Positions 1 through 7,697 of a DNA stretch of 32,983 bases are shown here, piece after piece; position 1 is the stretch's first letter; every line of letters starts with the position of its first letter. Origin of the DNA: Pseudomonadota bacterium (GTDB lineage: Bacteria; Pseudomonadota; Alphaproteobacteria; Rhizobiales; Beijerinckiaceae). The notes beneath the pieces are model-generated. The model saw only the letters and a program-made list of their open reading frames with translations, was not told the origin of the DNA and searched no databases. The position numbers were made by a program, and so were the translations under genes. The stretch covers positions 1-32,983 of the forward strand of contig JAGWRL010000248.1 in assembly GCA_028876585.1 (NCBI GenBank), written 5' to 3'.

Positions 1-941
1 CGCAGCGGGCCGAACACCGGGGTCCCGTCGGGCAGGCGGACCTCCATCTCGACCGTGTCGCCGAAGGCCATGTAGTCGGTCCTCGGCTCGCCGAAATCGA
101 CGATCTCGATGCCGCGCCGCTCGGCGATGCAGCTCGACCCGACCTCGCGATAATTCTCGTTGGAGACCGTGCCCGAGCCGATGACGGTGCCGGCGACCAG
201 CGGGCGCGAATAGGCGGCGTGGGCGACGAGATCGTCGAATCCGAAATCCATCGCATAGCCGTTGGCGGCGCCGAATGGAACGCCGTTCCATTTGACGTTG
301 AGGGCGAGATCGACGCGCGCGTCGCGCCAGTGCGGCCCCAGTTCGTCCGGCGTGACGGCGACCGGCGCCATGCCGCAGGGCGGCTTGGCCTGCACCCAGC
401 CGAAGCCGGTTTTCATCTCGACGGGCGCGAGCTTGCGCAGGCTCCAATCGTTGATCTGCACGATGAGGCGGATGTGTGCGGCCGCTTCCGCCTTGCTGGC
501 GTTGATCGGCACGGCGTCGGTGATGACGCCGAATTCGCCCTCGAAATCGACGCCGTCGTCGGTCGATACGAAAGGCACGTCGGCAACGGGGGGATAGAAC
601 CGATCCGACACGCCCTGATACATCAGCGGCTTCGCATAAGGCTCCTTCGACAGGCCGAACACCTTGTCCATCAGCTGGCCGTGGCTGGCGAAGGCCGAGC
701 CGTCGAGCCATTGCCAGGCTCGCGGCAGCGGCGCCAGCGCTTGCGCGGGATCGAAGGCCGCGCCGCCGCCGGCGTTCAGCGCCTCGTATTCGGCGCGCAG
801 TCTCGGCGCCAGCGCCGGCCAATCTTCCAGCGCGGCTTGCAGGGTTGGCGCCGCCTCAGCCGGGGCGCAGCGCTGGAGATCGCGCGAGACCAGATGCAGG
901 CGGCCATCCGGCTTGCCGTTGGGCAGCGTCGCCAGTTTCAT
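1..941 (-). CDS. Fumarylacetoacetate hydrolase family protein (3' end cut by window)
   Basis: 313 codons are visible, from an ATG at 941 to the left edge. The protein matches the roughly 330-residue bacterial fumarylacetoacetase-type (FAA_hydrolase fold) group along its whole length, so only about 5-15 C-terminal codons are probably missing. The metal-site region is present: VDFEGEFG at residues 131-138 (Glu134, Glu136) and Asp165 in the IND motif. The later GSGTVSNEN stretch (255-263) is also typical. Members cleave C-C bonds of acyl-diketo acids at the end of aromatic-ring degradation, or hydrate/decarboxylate oxo-acids; the exact substrate cannot be read here. A GGGAGG ribosome site lies 8 nt before the ATG. 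The gene starts 15 nt after the cupin stop, so both share one transcript under the operator at 1580-1599. Confidence 0.85.
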   Translation of the reverse strand, partial: MKLATLPNGKPDGRLHLVSRDLQRCAPAEAAPTLQAALEDWPALAPRLRAEYEALNAGGGAAFDPAQALAPLPRAWQWLDGSAFASHGQLMDKVFGLSKEPYAKPLMYQGVSDRFYPPVADVPFVSTDDGVDFEGEFGVITDAVPINASKAEAAAHIRLIVQINDWSLRKLAPVEMKTGFGWVQAKPPCGMAPVAVTPDELGPHWRDARVDLALNVKWNGVPFGAANGYAMDFGFDDLVAHAAYSRPLVAGTVIGSGTVSNENYREVGSSCIAERRGIEIVDFGEPRTDYMAFGDTVEMEVRLPDGTPVFGPL

Positions 942-956
942 GCCTTTCCTCCCTTG

Positions 957-1568
957 TCAGCCGCGCGCGGCGGCTTTGATGCGCGCGTCATGTTCGGCCT
1001 GGCGCCGGCTCAGCGCGGCGTCGAATTCGCCATCCGTCAGCACGAACAGCATCCGGGTGATTTTGGGCGAACGATTGGCCCAGGCGTGGATCGTGCCGCG
1101 CTGCACGACGACGTCGCCGGTCTTCAGCGCCACTTCCTCGTCGTCGAGCAGCAGCACGATCTCGCCGTCGAGCACGATGCCGTAGTCGATCGATTCGGTG
1201 CGGTGCATCAGCGGATGCCGGCCGGGGATCGTGTGCTCGGCGTTTTCCGCCAGACCGACCTTTTCGAACAGGGCGCGCGCGGTCTCCTTGTCGAAGGCGG
1301 GGCCGTCCTCGCCTTCGGGGGGAATGTCGACGATGCGAATGATCGTGCCGTGGGCGGGGGGCGCGGTGTCGCGGTGCAGGTCGGTCGGCTCCGGCTCGGC
1401 CGGGGTCACCGGGGCCGGGCTGGCGCGCGTGTTCCAGATTTCGTGAAAGGCGAGGCCCGGCTGCTGCGGCGGGCGGGTGACATGCGGCGGCGCGCCGTCG
1501 GAAAGCACGATGGCGCGGCCGCGCTCGTCGTGGCCGGTCACGATGCGCCGGACGTCGCCAGCCGACAT
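957..1568 (-). CDS. Cupin-domain protein, possible metal-dependent oxygenase/isomerase
   Basis: A 203-residue single-cupin protein. Cupin motif 1 appears as HRTESIDYGIVLDGE (His122, Glu125 in this numbering) and motif 2 as GDVVVQRGTIHAWAN (His161, Asn165); the usual proline of motif 2 is replaced by arginine. The N-terminal 110 residues are less conserved and contain several proline-rich turns. I chose the second ATG (1568): the sequence AGGAG sits 7 nt before it but only 1 nt before the in-frame ATG at 1574. Single-domain cupins of this kind are usually soluble Fe(II) or Mn(II) enzymes. Its place directly before a fumarylacetoacetase-like hydrolase suggests consecutive steps in one degradative route. 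The reaction itself is not identifiable. Confidence 0.8.
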   Translation of the reverse strand: MSAGDVRRIVTGHDERGRAIVLSDGAPPHVTRPPQQPGLAFHEIWNTRASPAPVTPAEPEPTDLHRDTAPPAHGTIIRIVDIPPEGEDGPAFDKETARALFEKVGLAENAEHTIPGRHPLMHRTESIDYGIVLDGEIVLLLDDEEVALKTGDVVVQRGTIHAWANRSPKITRMLFVLTDGEFDAALSRRQAEHDARIKAAARG

Positions 1569-1579
1569 TCGCATTCTCC

Positions 1580-1599
1580 TTGATTGGTCGACTGTATAA
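1580..1599. promoter_or_regulatory. Predicted TetR operator at the cupin/hydrolase promoter
   Basis: TTGATTGGTCGACTGTATAA matches 12 of 16 defined positions of the 20-bp palindrome found at four other promoters here; the left half is perfect and the right half degenerate. A leftward promoter can be drawn with -35 TTGCGT (1625-1620), a 17-nt spacer and -10 TAATTA (1602-1597). The operator overlaps the last three bases of this -10 and ends at the ribosome-binding site of the cupin gene. That position suits repression. Confidence 0.6.
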
Positions 1600-1632
1600 T
1601 TACCTCAAGTTCACGCCCGACGCAACCGCAAT

Positions 1633-2289
1633 TCAGCGCCCGACCGCCTCCAGGCCGGCGGTGGCGAAGGCAAGCAGGGTCGCATAGGTGCGGTCGAGGT
1701 CGCGGGCGCTCGCGGCGCCCTCGGTCAGCTTGTCGAGCCTGCCGTGGCGCGACACGGCCTTCAGCATCGCCTCCAGCACGAAGGTGAAGGCGCGCGCCAC
1801 CTCGCCCGCGTCGGCGCCCGGCCGCGCCTTGCGCAGGGCGGCGAGAAAAACCCGCGCCGTGCCGTCGAAATGCTTCGACAGCAGTTCCACCCACCGTTCG
1901 TGCTCGCCCAGGCGCGCCAGCACGCGCAGATAATCGCTCCAGGCCGGCTCGCCGGAAGCCATTTTCTCGAACAATGGGCTCATGAAGGCGTCGAGCAACT
2001 GGCGAACGTCGGGATCGACGAGCCTCGCCAGACGCTCGCGCCGCATTTCGCCGAGCACGTCGGCGCGGCGGCCGACCACGGCCTCAAACAGCGCCTCCTT
2101 GGAGCCGAAATGATAGGAGGCGAGCGCCAGCGTGACGCCCGCCTTGAGCGTGATGTCGCGCAGCGACACCGAATCGAACGGCCGATCGGCGAACAGCGCC
2201 TCGGCGGCGTTGAGGATTTTCTCGCGCGTCTGATCGCCGCTGAGGCGGGTCGGGCGCGGGTTGCGCGGCAGGGTGGGGTTGGCGCTCAT
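1633..2289 (-). CDS. TetR/AcrR-family transcriptional regulator
   Basis: A 218-residue protein with the standard TetR layout. The N-terminal DNA-binding part spans about residues 20-68: TREKILNAAEALFADRPFDS, then the helix-turn-helix SLRDITLKAGVTLALASYHF and the family-typical FGSKEALFEAVV. The C-terminal ligand domain is all helical and does not show the effector. I preferred the ATG at 2289 (SD-like GAGAAGG a few bases upstream) over an upstream in-frame start at 2328. It is divergent from the DenD-like gene across a 117-bp spacer that carries a perfect 20-bp palindrome. Together with related palindromes at 1580, 9062, 9611 and 9676, this makes it the probable local repressor. Its own expression may be controlled through the 2364 site. 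Confidence 0.92.
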   Translation of the reverse strand: MSANPTLPRNPRPTRLSGDQTREKILNAAEALFADRPFDSVSLRDITLKAGVTLALASYHFGSKEALFEAVVGRRADVLGEMRRERLARLVDPDVRQLLDAFMSPLFEKMASGEPAWSDYLRVLARLGEHERWVELLSKHFDGTARVFLAALRKARPGADAGEVARAFTFVLEAMLKAVSRHGRLDKLTEGAASARDLDRTYATLLAFATAGLEAVGR

Positions 2290-2338
2290 CGGTCCTTCTC
2301 GCCGGCGGTTTTCGCCCGCTTCGCCCAAATCCGCCGCC

Positions 2339-2383
2339 TTGTCACCAGCGCGCGAATTCTTTATTGATTGAACGAACGATCAA
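2339..2383 (+). promoter_or_regulatory. Promoter and predicted TetR operator of the DenD-like/SDR operon
   Basis: -35 TTGTCA (2339-2344), a 17-nt spacer and -10 TATTGA (2362-2367). The palindrome TTGATTGAACGAACGATCAA (2364-2383) fits all 16 defined positions of the shared consensus and overlaps four bases of the -10. RNA polymerase and the repressor could not bind together. The site is 23 bp before the ATG at 2407. Confidence 0.65.
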
Positions 2384-2406
2384 CCTATAGCCCAGAGGCG
2401 ACGAAA

Positions 2407-3321
2407 ATGAAAGTGAGCGTGATCGGCGCCGGCGGCTTCATCGGCGCCCGCATCGCCGCCCGATTGGCGCGAGACCCCGAGGTTGCGACTTTGTCGCTGC
2501 TCGACCACGCCGCCTTCGCGCATCCGCAGACGCCCGGCGTGCGCGCTCATGTCGGCGATTTCGCCGACCCCGCCGTCTGCGACGCCGCGCTCGACGGCGC
2601 CGACGCCGTCATCCTGCTGGCGGCCGTGCTCGGCGGCGCGGCGGAGGCGAACTATCCGCTGGCGCGACGCGTCAACGTCGAGGCCACGCTCGATCTGTTC
2701 GAGCGACTCAGCGCGCGGGCGCCGAAGACGCGCGTCGTGTTCGCCTCGACCATCGCCGTCTACGCCAAGCCGCTGCCCGACCCCGTGACCGATGCGACGC
2801 CGCTGGCGCCGACGATGGTCTATGGCGCGCAGAAGCTGATGATGGAGGTCGCGCTGTCGAATTTCGCCGCGCGCGGCCAACTCGACGGCGTGAGTCTGCG
2901 GCCCTCCGGCGTCATGGCGCGCGACGGCGCGGATTCCGGGCTGAAAAGCGCCTTCATGTCGCGCCTGTTCTGGCGCGTCAGCCGCGGCGAGGACATCACG
3001 CTGCCGGTCGCCCCGGAGAGCCGGACCTGGATGACCTCGGTCGACATTGTCGCGCGCAATTTCATCCACGCGGCGAAACTGCCCGAGATCGGCGCCGCCC
3101 GCGCCTTCACGCTGCCGGCCCTATCGCTGACTTTCGGCGAGTTGGTCGAGGCGCTGCGGCGGCGCTTCCCGCGGAGCCGGTCGCGCATCGAATTCGCCCC
3201 CGAGGCGGAGACGGTGGCGCTGTTCGGCTGCTACCCGCGGCTGGAGACCGCGACCGCCGACCGGCTCGGCTTTATCAGCGACGCCGACGCCGGCGCGCTG
3301 GTCGACAGCGCGCTGGCGTGA
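2407..3321 (+). CDS. NAD-dependent epimerase/dehydratase-family protein, DenD-like
   Basis: 304 residues with an extended SDR fold. The Rossmann motif GAGGFIG is at residues 7-13 and the catalytic YxxxK at Tyr139/Lys143, preceded by Ser114/Thr115. The pattern around VYGAQK, the LRPSGV loop and the WMTSVDIV..NFIHAA stretch resembles D-erythronate dehydrogenase (DenD) and related NAD-dependent dehydrogenases rather than sugar-nucleotide epimerases. That resemblance is from memory of the family. The ATG at 2407 is used because an upstream in-frame TTG at 2368 lies inside the operator; a GAGG sits 8-9 nt before the ATG. It is first in a two-gene operon with the SDR seven bases downstream. It probably oxidises a hydroxy-acid or similar alcohol intermediate. 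Confidence 0.85.
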   Translation: MKVSVIGAGGFIGARIAARLARDPEVATLSLLDHAAFAHPQTPGVRAHVGDFADPAVCDAALDGADAVILLAAVLGGAAEANYPLARRVNVEATLDLFERLSARAPKTRVVFASTIAVYAKPLPDPVTDATPLAPTMVYGAQKLMMEVALSNFAARGQLDGVSLRPSGVMARDGADSGLKSAFMSRLFWRVSRGEDITLPVAPESRTWMTSVDIVARNFIHAAKLPEIGAARAFTLPALSLTFGELVEALRRRFPRSRSRIEFAPEAETVALFGCYPRLETATADRLGFISDADAGALVDSALA

Positions 3322-3328
3322 GGCGGCG

Positions 3329-4081
3329 ATGACCCTCACCGATCTCTTCGGCCTTGCCGGCAAACGCGCATTGGTGACGGGCGGTGGCTCCGGCATTGGC
3401 CTGGCCATTGCGCAGGCGTTCGTGGCGGCGGGCGCCGAAGTGCTGGCCGCCTCCGACCGCGCGCCGGACGCGCCCGCGCCGGGGTTGCAGTTCGAGACGC
3501 TGCGCTTGTCCGGCCGCGACAGCGCCGAGCGCCTCGCGTCGCTGGCGCGCGAAAAGCTCGGCGGCGTCGACATTCTCGTCTGCAACGCCGGGATCGAAGG
3601 GCCGGTCGGCCTCACCGGCGCGGCGGACGAGGCCGATTATCTCCGCGTGTTCGACGTCAACCTGCACAGCGCCTATTGGCTGACGGCGGCGCTGGCGCCG
3701 GCGATGCGGCGGGACGGCGGCGGCGCGATGGTGCTGATGGCGAGCCTCGCGGCGTTGCGCGGCAATCGCATGATCGGCCCCTACGCCATGTCGAAGGCGG
3801 CGCTGGCGCAGATGGCGCGCAATCTCGCGGTCGAATGGGGGCCCTTCAATATCCGCGTCAACGCCATCGCCCCCGGCCTGATCGAAACGCCGTTCTCGCG
3901 CGCGCTGATGAACGATGAAGCCTTCATGGCCCGCCGCCTCGCCGCGACGCCGCTGCGCCGCGTCGGCCAGCCGCACGAAATCGCCGCCACCGCGCTCTGG
4001 CTCGCCTCGCCCGGCGGCGCCTTCACGACCGGGCAGACGATTGTCGTCGACGGCGGCGCGCTGGTTGGCGATGGGAGCTAA
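3329..4081 (+). CDS. Short-chain dehydrogenase/reductase
   Basis: 250 residues, a complete classical SDR. The cofactor motif TGGGSGIG is at 17-24, NAG at 86-88, the structural Asn111, the catalytic Ser139 and Tyr152-x3-Lys156, then the usual C-terminal VDGG at about 240. An aspartate/arginine pair after the second strand (SDR, 42-44) fits NAD preference, but this is a weak inference. It starts 7 nt after the DenD-like stop and should be co-expressed with it. Its stop codon overlaps by four bases the stop of a converging SDR remnant. The substrate cannot be told from sequence alone. Confidence 0.9.
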   Translation: MTLTDLFGLAGKRALVTGGGSGIGLAIAQAFVAAGAEVLAASDRAPDAPAPGLQFETLRLSGRDSAERLASLAREKLGGVDILVCNAGIEGPVGLTGAADEADYLRVFDVNLHSAYWLTAALAPAMRRDGGGAMVLMASLAALRGNRMIGPYAMSKAALAQMARNLAVEWGPFNIRVNAIAPGLIETPFSRALMNDEAFMARRLAATPLRRVGQPHEIAATALWLASPGGAFTTGQTIVVDGGALVGDGS

Positions 4082-4389
4082 CGCCCGGCGATCATCTCGG
4101 CCAGCCGCGCGAAACCGGGGATATGCGCCGACGCGCCGCCGTCAACCACGAACATCTGGCCGGTGATGTAGCGCGCCTCGTCGCTGATGAGAAACGCGAC
4201 CATGTGGGCGAGGTCGAGCGCCACCGCGAAGGCGCCGGGAAGGGCGGCGGCGACCGCCAGCGCGTGGTCGTGCGGAATATCCGCGACGACGACGCGCGCG
4301 CCGCGCTCGGCCAGCAACCGGCAGGTCGCCGAGCCGTTGCCGCCGCTGACGATGGCGACCTTGTCGGCAAGCGAGGATGCGGCAGGCAT
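4078..4389 (-). pseudogene. SDR remnant with the catalytic core deleted in frame
   Basis: A 103-codon open frame. Residues 1-60 are the first half of an SDR Rossmann fold (LADKVAIVSGGNGSATCRL through RVVVADIP), and residues 61-103 are the C-terminal end of an SDR (MVAFLISDEARYITGQMFVV, then DGG). About 130-150 residues between them, holding NAG, the catalytic Ser and YxxxK, are absent. The cofactor loop also appears to lack about three residues (GGN then GSATC, where GGxSGIGSATC is expected). Both losses keep the frame open. It is the last gene of the Liv operon, 11 nt after livM. It cannot be a working SDR; a truncated peptide may still be made. Confidence 0.75.
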
Positions 4390-4400
4390 GGGGGTCTCCC

Positions 4401-5366
4401 TCAGATCGTTCGGCGCACCGTCAACCAATCGGCGCCGGCGCGGTCGCGGATCAGCGGCCACAGGCCGCGCGGCGCGAACAACATCGTCGCCACCGCGACC
4501 GCTCCCATCGCGACGAGATACCAGGCGCCGCTCAGCGGCAGCGTCACCGTGAGCAACTGGCGCAGGAAGAAATAGATCGCCGCGCCGAGGATCGGCCCCT
4601 CCAGCGTGCCGATGCCGCCGACGATGACGACGAAGGTCATCACCACCGTCCAATCCGGGGAGAAGGCGTTGCCCGGCTGCACGACGAGGCCGCCGAGCAG
4701 GCTCAACGCGCCGGCCGCCGCGACCGCCGCCGCCGACAGCACATAGGCGAAGAAGCGGCTCGGCCACACATCGACGCCGATCGCCTGCGAGGCGCGCTCG
4801 TTGTCGCGCGCGCACATGAAGGCGAGCCCCGTCTTCGAGCGCAACAACCAAAGCCCGCCGAGCACGGCGGCGAGCGCCATGACGCCGCCGATGACGAACA
4901 TCTCGCCCTCGAAGCGGTCGACGTCGATCACGCTGGCGTCGTTCAGCGATACGCCGGTGATGCCGCCGAGCGCATCGGTCTTCTGCACCGCGATCGAGAC
5001 GATCTCCGCCAGCACCCAGCTCGCGATGGCGAAATAGGCGTCGCGCAGCCGGAACAGCAGCGGCGCGACCAGCGCCGCGGCGACGCCGCCGAACGCGAAG
5101 GCCACCGGCAATCCCCAATAGGGATGCAGCCCCGTGGCGTTGGCGAACAGGAACAGCACATAGCCGCCGGCGCCGAAATACATCTGATGCCCGAGCGATA
5201 TCAGGCCAGCGTAACCCGCCAGCAGGTTCCACATCGAAGAGATGACGACGACGACGAAAATCTCCGTCGCCAGATGCAGCGCGCCGTCGCCCATCCCAAA
5301 CGGCGCGACGGCGAGGAACAGGACGAACGCCGCCACCGGCAGCGCGCGCATGAGCAGCCCGGTCAT
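4401..5366 (-). CDS. livM: Branched-chain amino acid-type ABC transporter permease LivM
   Basis: 321 residues, an inner-membrane permease of the LivM group. It starts with several hydrophobic segments, has the family-typical GYAGLISLGHQMYFGAGGY at about residues 52-70, and ends with the cytoplasmic coupling loop GGIGTLEGPILGAAIYFFLR. The C-terminal tail after the last helix is short and basic. The ATG overlaps the livH stop (ATGA, 5363-5366), so translation is coupled. It pairs with LivH to form the channel of the importer encoded here. The ligand need not be an amino acid; this importer family also carries aromatic acids, amides and urea. Confidence 0.92.
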   Translation of the reverse strand: MTGLLMRALPVAAFVLFLAVAPFGMGDGALHLATEIFVVVVISSMWNLLAGYAGLISLGHQMYFGAGGYVLFLFANATGLHPYWGLPVAFAFGGVAAALVAPLLFRLRDAYFAIASWVLAEIVSIAVQKTDALGGITGVSLNDASVIDVDRFEGEMFVIGGVMALAAVLGGLWLLRSKTGLAFMCARDNERASQAIGVDVWPSRFFAYVLSAAAVAAAGALSLLGGLVVQPGNAFSPDWTVVMTFVVIVGGIGTLEGPILGAAIYFFLRQLLTVTLPLSGAWYLVAMGAVAVATMLFAPRGLWPLIRDRAGADWLTVRRTI

Positions 5367-6229
5367 AGGCGCGCTCCGAACATGCCATTGGGACGCGCGA
5401 CCAGGAAGACGAGAAACAACAGATGCGGATAAAGCAGCCCGGAATTGGCGTCGAACTGGAAACTCATGAGTTGCACGACGCCGAGCAGCACGCCCGCCAG
5501 CAAGGCGCCCCAGAACGAGCCGAGGCCGCCGAGCACCACGACCTCGAAGGCGATGAGGATGCGGTCGACGCCGGAACTGGCCGAGAACGAGGTGCGCATC
5601 GCCAGCAGCACGCCGGCGACGGCCGCCATCGCCACCGAGGCGCCCATCACGATGGCGTAGACCCGCTCCGGGTTGACGCCCATCAGCCGCACGATCTCGG
5701 GATTGTCGGCGGTCGCGCGCACCGTCTTGCCGAAGTTCGTATTGGCGATGACGAATTGCAGCGCGCCGAACAGCAGCGTCGCAATCGCCAGCGTCAGCAG
5801 CGGCAGCACGCCGATATGCACGCTGCCGAGCATGAACGAGGCCTGCGCCAGCGCGCCGGCCTTGAGCGCATAGGTGTTGGAGCCGAATTCGGCCAGCATC
5901 AGATTGCGCGCCACGATGGAGACGCCGAAGGTCACCAGCATCGGCGCCAGCATGTCGCCGCGCTTGACCACCTTGTTGAGCAGCGCGATCTGGAACAGAT
6001 AACCGGCGATGGCGGCGATGGCCGCGACGGGGATCAGCGCCCACAGCGGATCGAGGCCGGCGAACGGCGTCAGGATCGAGGCGGCCAGGAACGCGGCCGC
6101 AACGATGAACTCGCCATGCGCGACATTGATGACGCGCATCACGCCGAACACCAGCGCGAGGCCGAGGCCGAAAATGCCATAGAGGCCGCCGAGCAGGATG
6201 CCGTTGATGAGCGTCTCGATCCAGGCCAT
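5363..6229 (-). CDS. livH: Branched-chain amino acid-type ABC transporter permease LivH
   Basis: 288 residues, hydrophobic throughout, with the LivH hallmark N-terminus (INGILLGGLYGIFGLGLALV and then VINVAHGEF). The central ATADNPEIVRLMGVNPERV segment and the coupling loop VVLGGLGSFWGALLAGVLLG near residue 240 are typical and contact the ATPases. It starts 4 nt after the livF stop and overlaps livM by four bases. It works as the second channel subunit. Confidence 0.92.
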   Translation of the reverse strand: MAWIETLINGILLGGLYGIFGLGLALVFGVMRVINVAHGEFIVAAAFLAASILTPFAGLDPLWALIPVAAIAAIAGYLFQIALLNKVVKRGDMLAPMLVTFGVSIVARNLMLAEFGSNTYALKAGALAQASFMLGSVHIGVLPLLTLAIATLLFGALQFVIANTNFGKTVRATADNPEIVRLMGVNPERVYAIVMGASVAMAAVAGVLLAMRTSFSASSGVDRILIAFEVVVLGGLGSFWGALLAGVLLGVVQLMSFQFDANSGLLYPHLLFLVFLVARPNGMFGARL

Positions 6230-6233
6230 GCCC

Positions 6234-6932
6234 TCATTCCCCGAAATAGGCTGAGGTCAGCCGGTCCATGTCGATCGCCCCGGCCTCGCCCTCCAACGAG
6301 ACGCGGCCTTTCAACAGGCAGATGAGCCGGTCGGCGACCGCGATCGCGCGCCGGATGTCCTGCTCGACGACGATCAGCGACACGCCCTCGGCGCGGATCG
6401 TCTTGAACGATTCATAGATCTGCCCCACCACCACCGGCGCGAGGCCGAGCGACACCTCGTCGCACAGCAACAGGCGCGGATTGCTCATCAACGCGCGGCC
6501 GATCGTCACCATCTGCTGCTGCCCGCCCGACAGCACCGTCGCCCGCTGGGCGCGCCGCTCCCTCAGCACCGGAAACAGATCGTAGACGCGCGCCAGCGTC
6601 CAATAGCCCTTGCGCCCGGTCCGCGCGCCCATGCTCAGGTTCTCTTCGACGTTCAGCGAGGCGAACAGCATCCGCCCTTCCGGCGCCATGGCGACGCCGG
6701 CGCGCGCGATAGCCTCGGCCGGCGCGCCGAGAATGTCGCGCCCTTCGTAGCCGATGCGCCCCTTGAGCTTGCGGTTGAGGCCGGTCAGCGCCCGCATCAG
6801 CGTCGATTTGCCGGCGCCGTTGGCGCCGACGAGCGCGAGGCACTGGCCCTCGTCCAGCTTCAGCGAAACGCCGAACAGCGCCTGCATGTCGTCGTAGAAG
6901 GCTTCAAGCGTCTCGACCTCAAGCAGCGTCAT
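6234..6932 (-). CDS. livF: ABC transporter ATP-binding protein LivF
   Basis: 232 residues. The Walker A GANGAGKS is at 36-43, the Q-loop region at MAPEGRMLF (82-90), the signature LSGGQQQ at 134-140 and Walker B LLLCDE at 154-159, followed by the VEQD segment that replaces the usual switch region in LivF proteins. All nucleotide-binding motifs are intact, so this subunit should be catalytically competent. Its ATG lies inside the end of livG (14-nt overlap). Confidence 0.93.
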   Translation of the reverse strand: MTLLEVETLEAFYDDMQALFGVSLKLDEGQCLALVGANGAGKSTLMRALTGLNRKLKGRIGYEGRDILGAPAEAIARAGVAMAPEGRMLFASLNVEENLSMGARTGRKGYWTLARVYDLFPVLRERRAQRATVLSGGQQQMVTIGRALMSNPRLLLCDEVSLGLAPVVVGQIYESFKTIRAEGVSLIVVEQDIRRAIAVADRLICLLKGRVSLEGEAGAIDMDRLTSAYFGE

Positions 6933-7650
6933 CGACGCCGAGCCCCATGTAGATTTCTCTGACCACCGCGCTGCCCATCACCTGATCGGGCGGGCCTTCG
7001 AGCAGCTTGGCGCCGAAATGCAGCACGGCGATGCGGTCGGCGACCGATTTCAGCGCATGCGCGATATGCTCGATCCAGATGATCGCGTGGTTGGCCTTCA
7101 GCGCGGCGATGGTCTCGACCAACCGGTCGACTTCGCGCTCGGTCAACCCGGCGCCGATCTCGTCGAGCATCAACAGCCGCGCCTCGACCGCCAGCGCCTT
7201 GGCGAGTTCGAGCCGCTTGCGGTTGAGCAGCGTCAGCGCGCCGGCGGGGCGGTTGGCCTGGTCGATCAACCCGGTCGAGTCGAGCACGGCGCGCGCTTTT
7301 TCGCGCGCCTCGCGCGCGGAGCGGCCGGCGCCGAAGCGGCTCGCCGCGAATACGTTCTCGTAGACGGTGAGCCCGACGAACGGCTGCGGGATCTGGAACG
7401 CGCGGCCGATGCCGAGCCGCACGCGCTTGTGCGGCGCCAGCCGCGAGATCGCGCGGCCGTCGAGCCAAATCTCGCCGCTATCGGGAAACACGCTGCCGCA
7501 GATCAGCGCGAACAGCGACGACTTGCCGGCGCCGTTCGGCCCGATCACGCCGAGGCATTCCCCGCTTTGCAGCGTAAGGTTGATGGCGTCGGCGACGACG
7601 ATCGCGCCGAAGCGTTTGTTGAGGGCGCGAACTTCGAGCAAAGGCGTCAT
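6919..7650 (-). CDS. livG: ABC transporter ATP-binding protein LivG
   Basis: 243 residues from the ATG at 7650 (an in-frame ATG at 7656 is possible; the GGGGG ribosome site fits 7650 better). Walker A GPNGAGKSS is at 37-45, the LivG-type FQIPQPF at 85-91 and Walker B LLMLDE at 159-164. The signature region reads LTLLNRKRLE (139-148), a strong departure from LSGGQ and from the usual LivG form (LPYGQQRxLE). The switch region is WIEHI. With the normal signature of LivF, the importer would have one consensus and one degenerate ATP site. It is followed directly by livF. Confidence 0.92.
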   Translation of the reverse strand: MTPLLEVRALNKRFGAIVVADAINLTLQSGECLGVIGPNGAGKSSLFALICGSVFPDSGEIWLDGRAISRLAPHKRVRLGIGRAFQIPQPFVGLTVYENVFAASRFGAGRSAREAREKARAVLDSTGLIDQANRPAGALTLLNRKRLELAKALAVEARLLMLDEIGAGLTEREVDRLVETIAALKANHAIIWIEHIAHALKSVADRIAVLHFGAKLLEGPPDQVMGSAVVREIYMGLGVDDAA

Positions 7651-7697
7651 CGGCATGTCCCCCGGCGGCGCGGCCGAAGCGCGCGGTTGAGCGCGGC

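Noticed and set aside
219..1583. Long rightward open frame of about 450 codons opposite the hydrolase and cupin genes
   Set aside because: It is rich in Arg/His/Gly, has no recognisable domain or ribosome site, and lies antisense to two clear enzyme genes. In this GC-rich DNA such frames are mirror artefacts.
2368..2406. Upstream TTG start of the DenD-like gene
   Set aside because: It lies inside the predicted operator and -10 region; the ATG at 2407 gives the normal Rossmann start and has a ribosome site.
4377..5432. Rightward 351-codon frame opposite livM
   Set aside because: The product is almost entirely Arg, Asp, Gln and His, the mirror of a membrane protein. LivM is certain from its family motifs.
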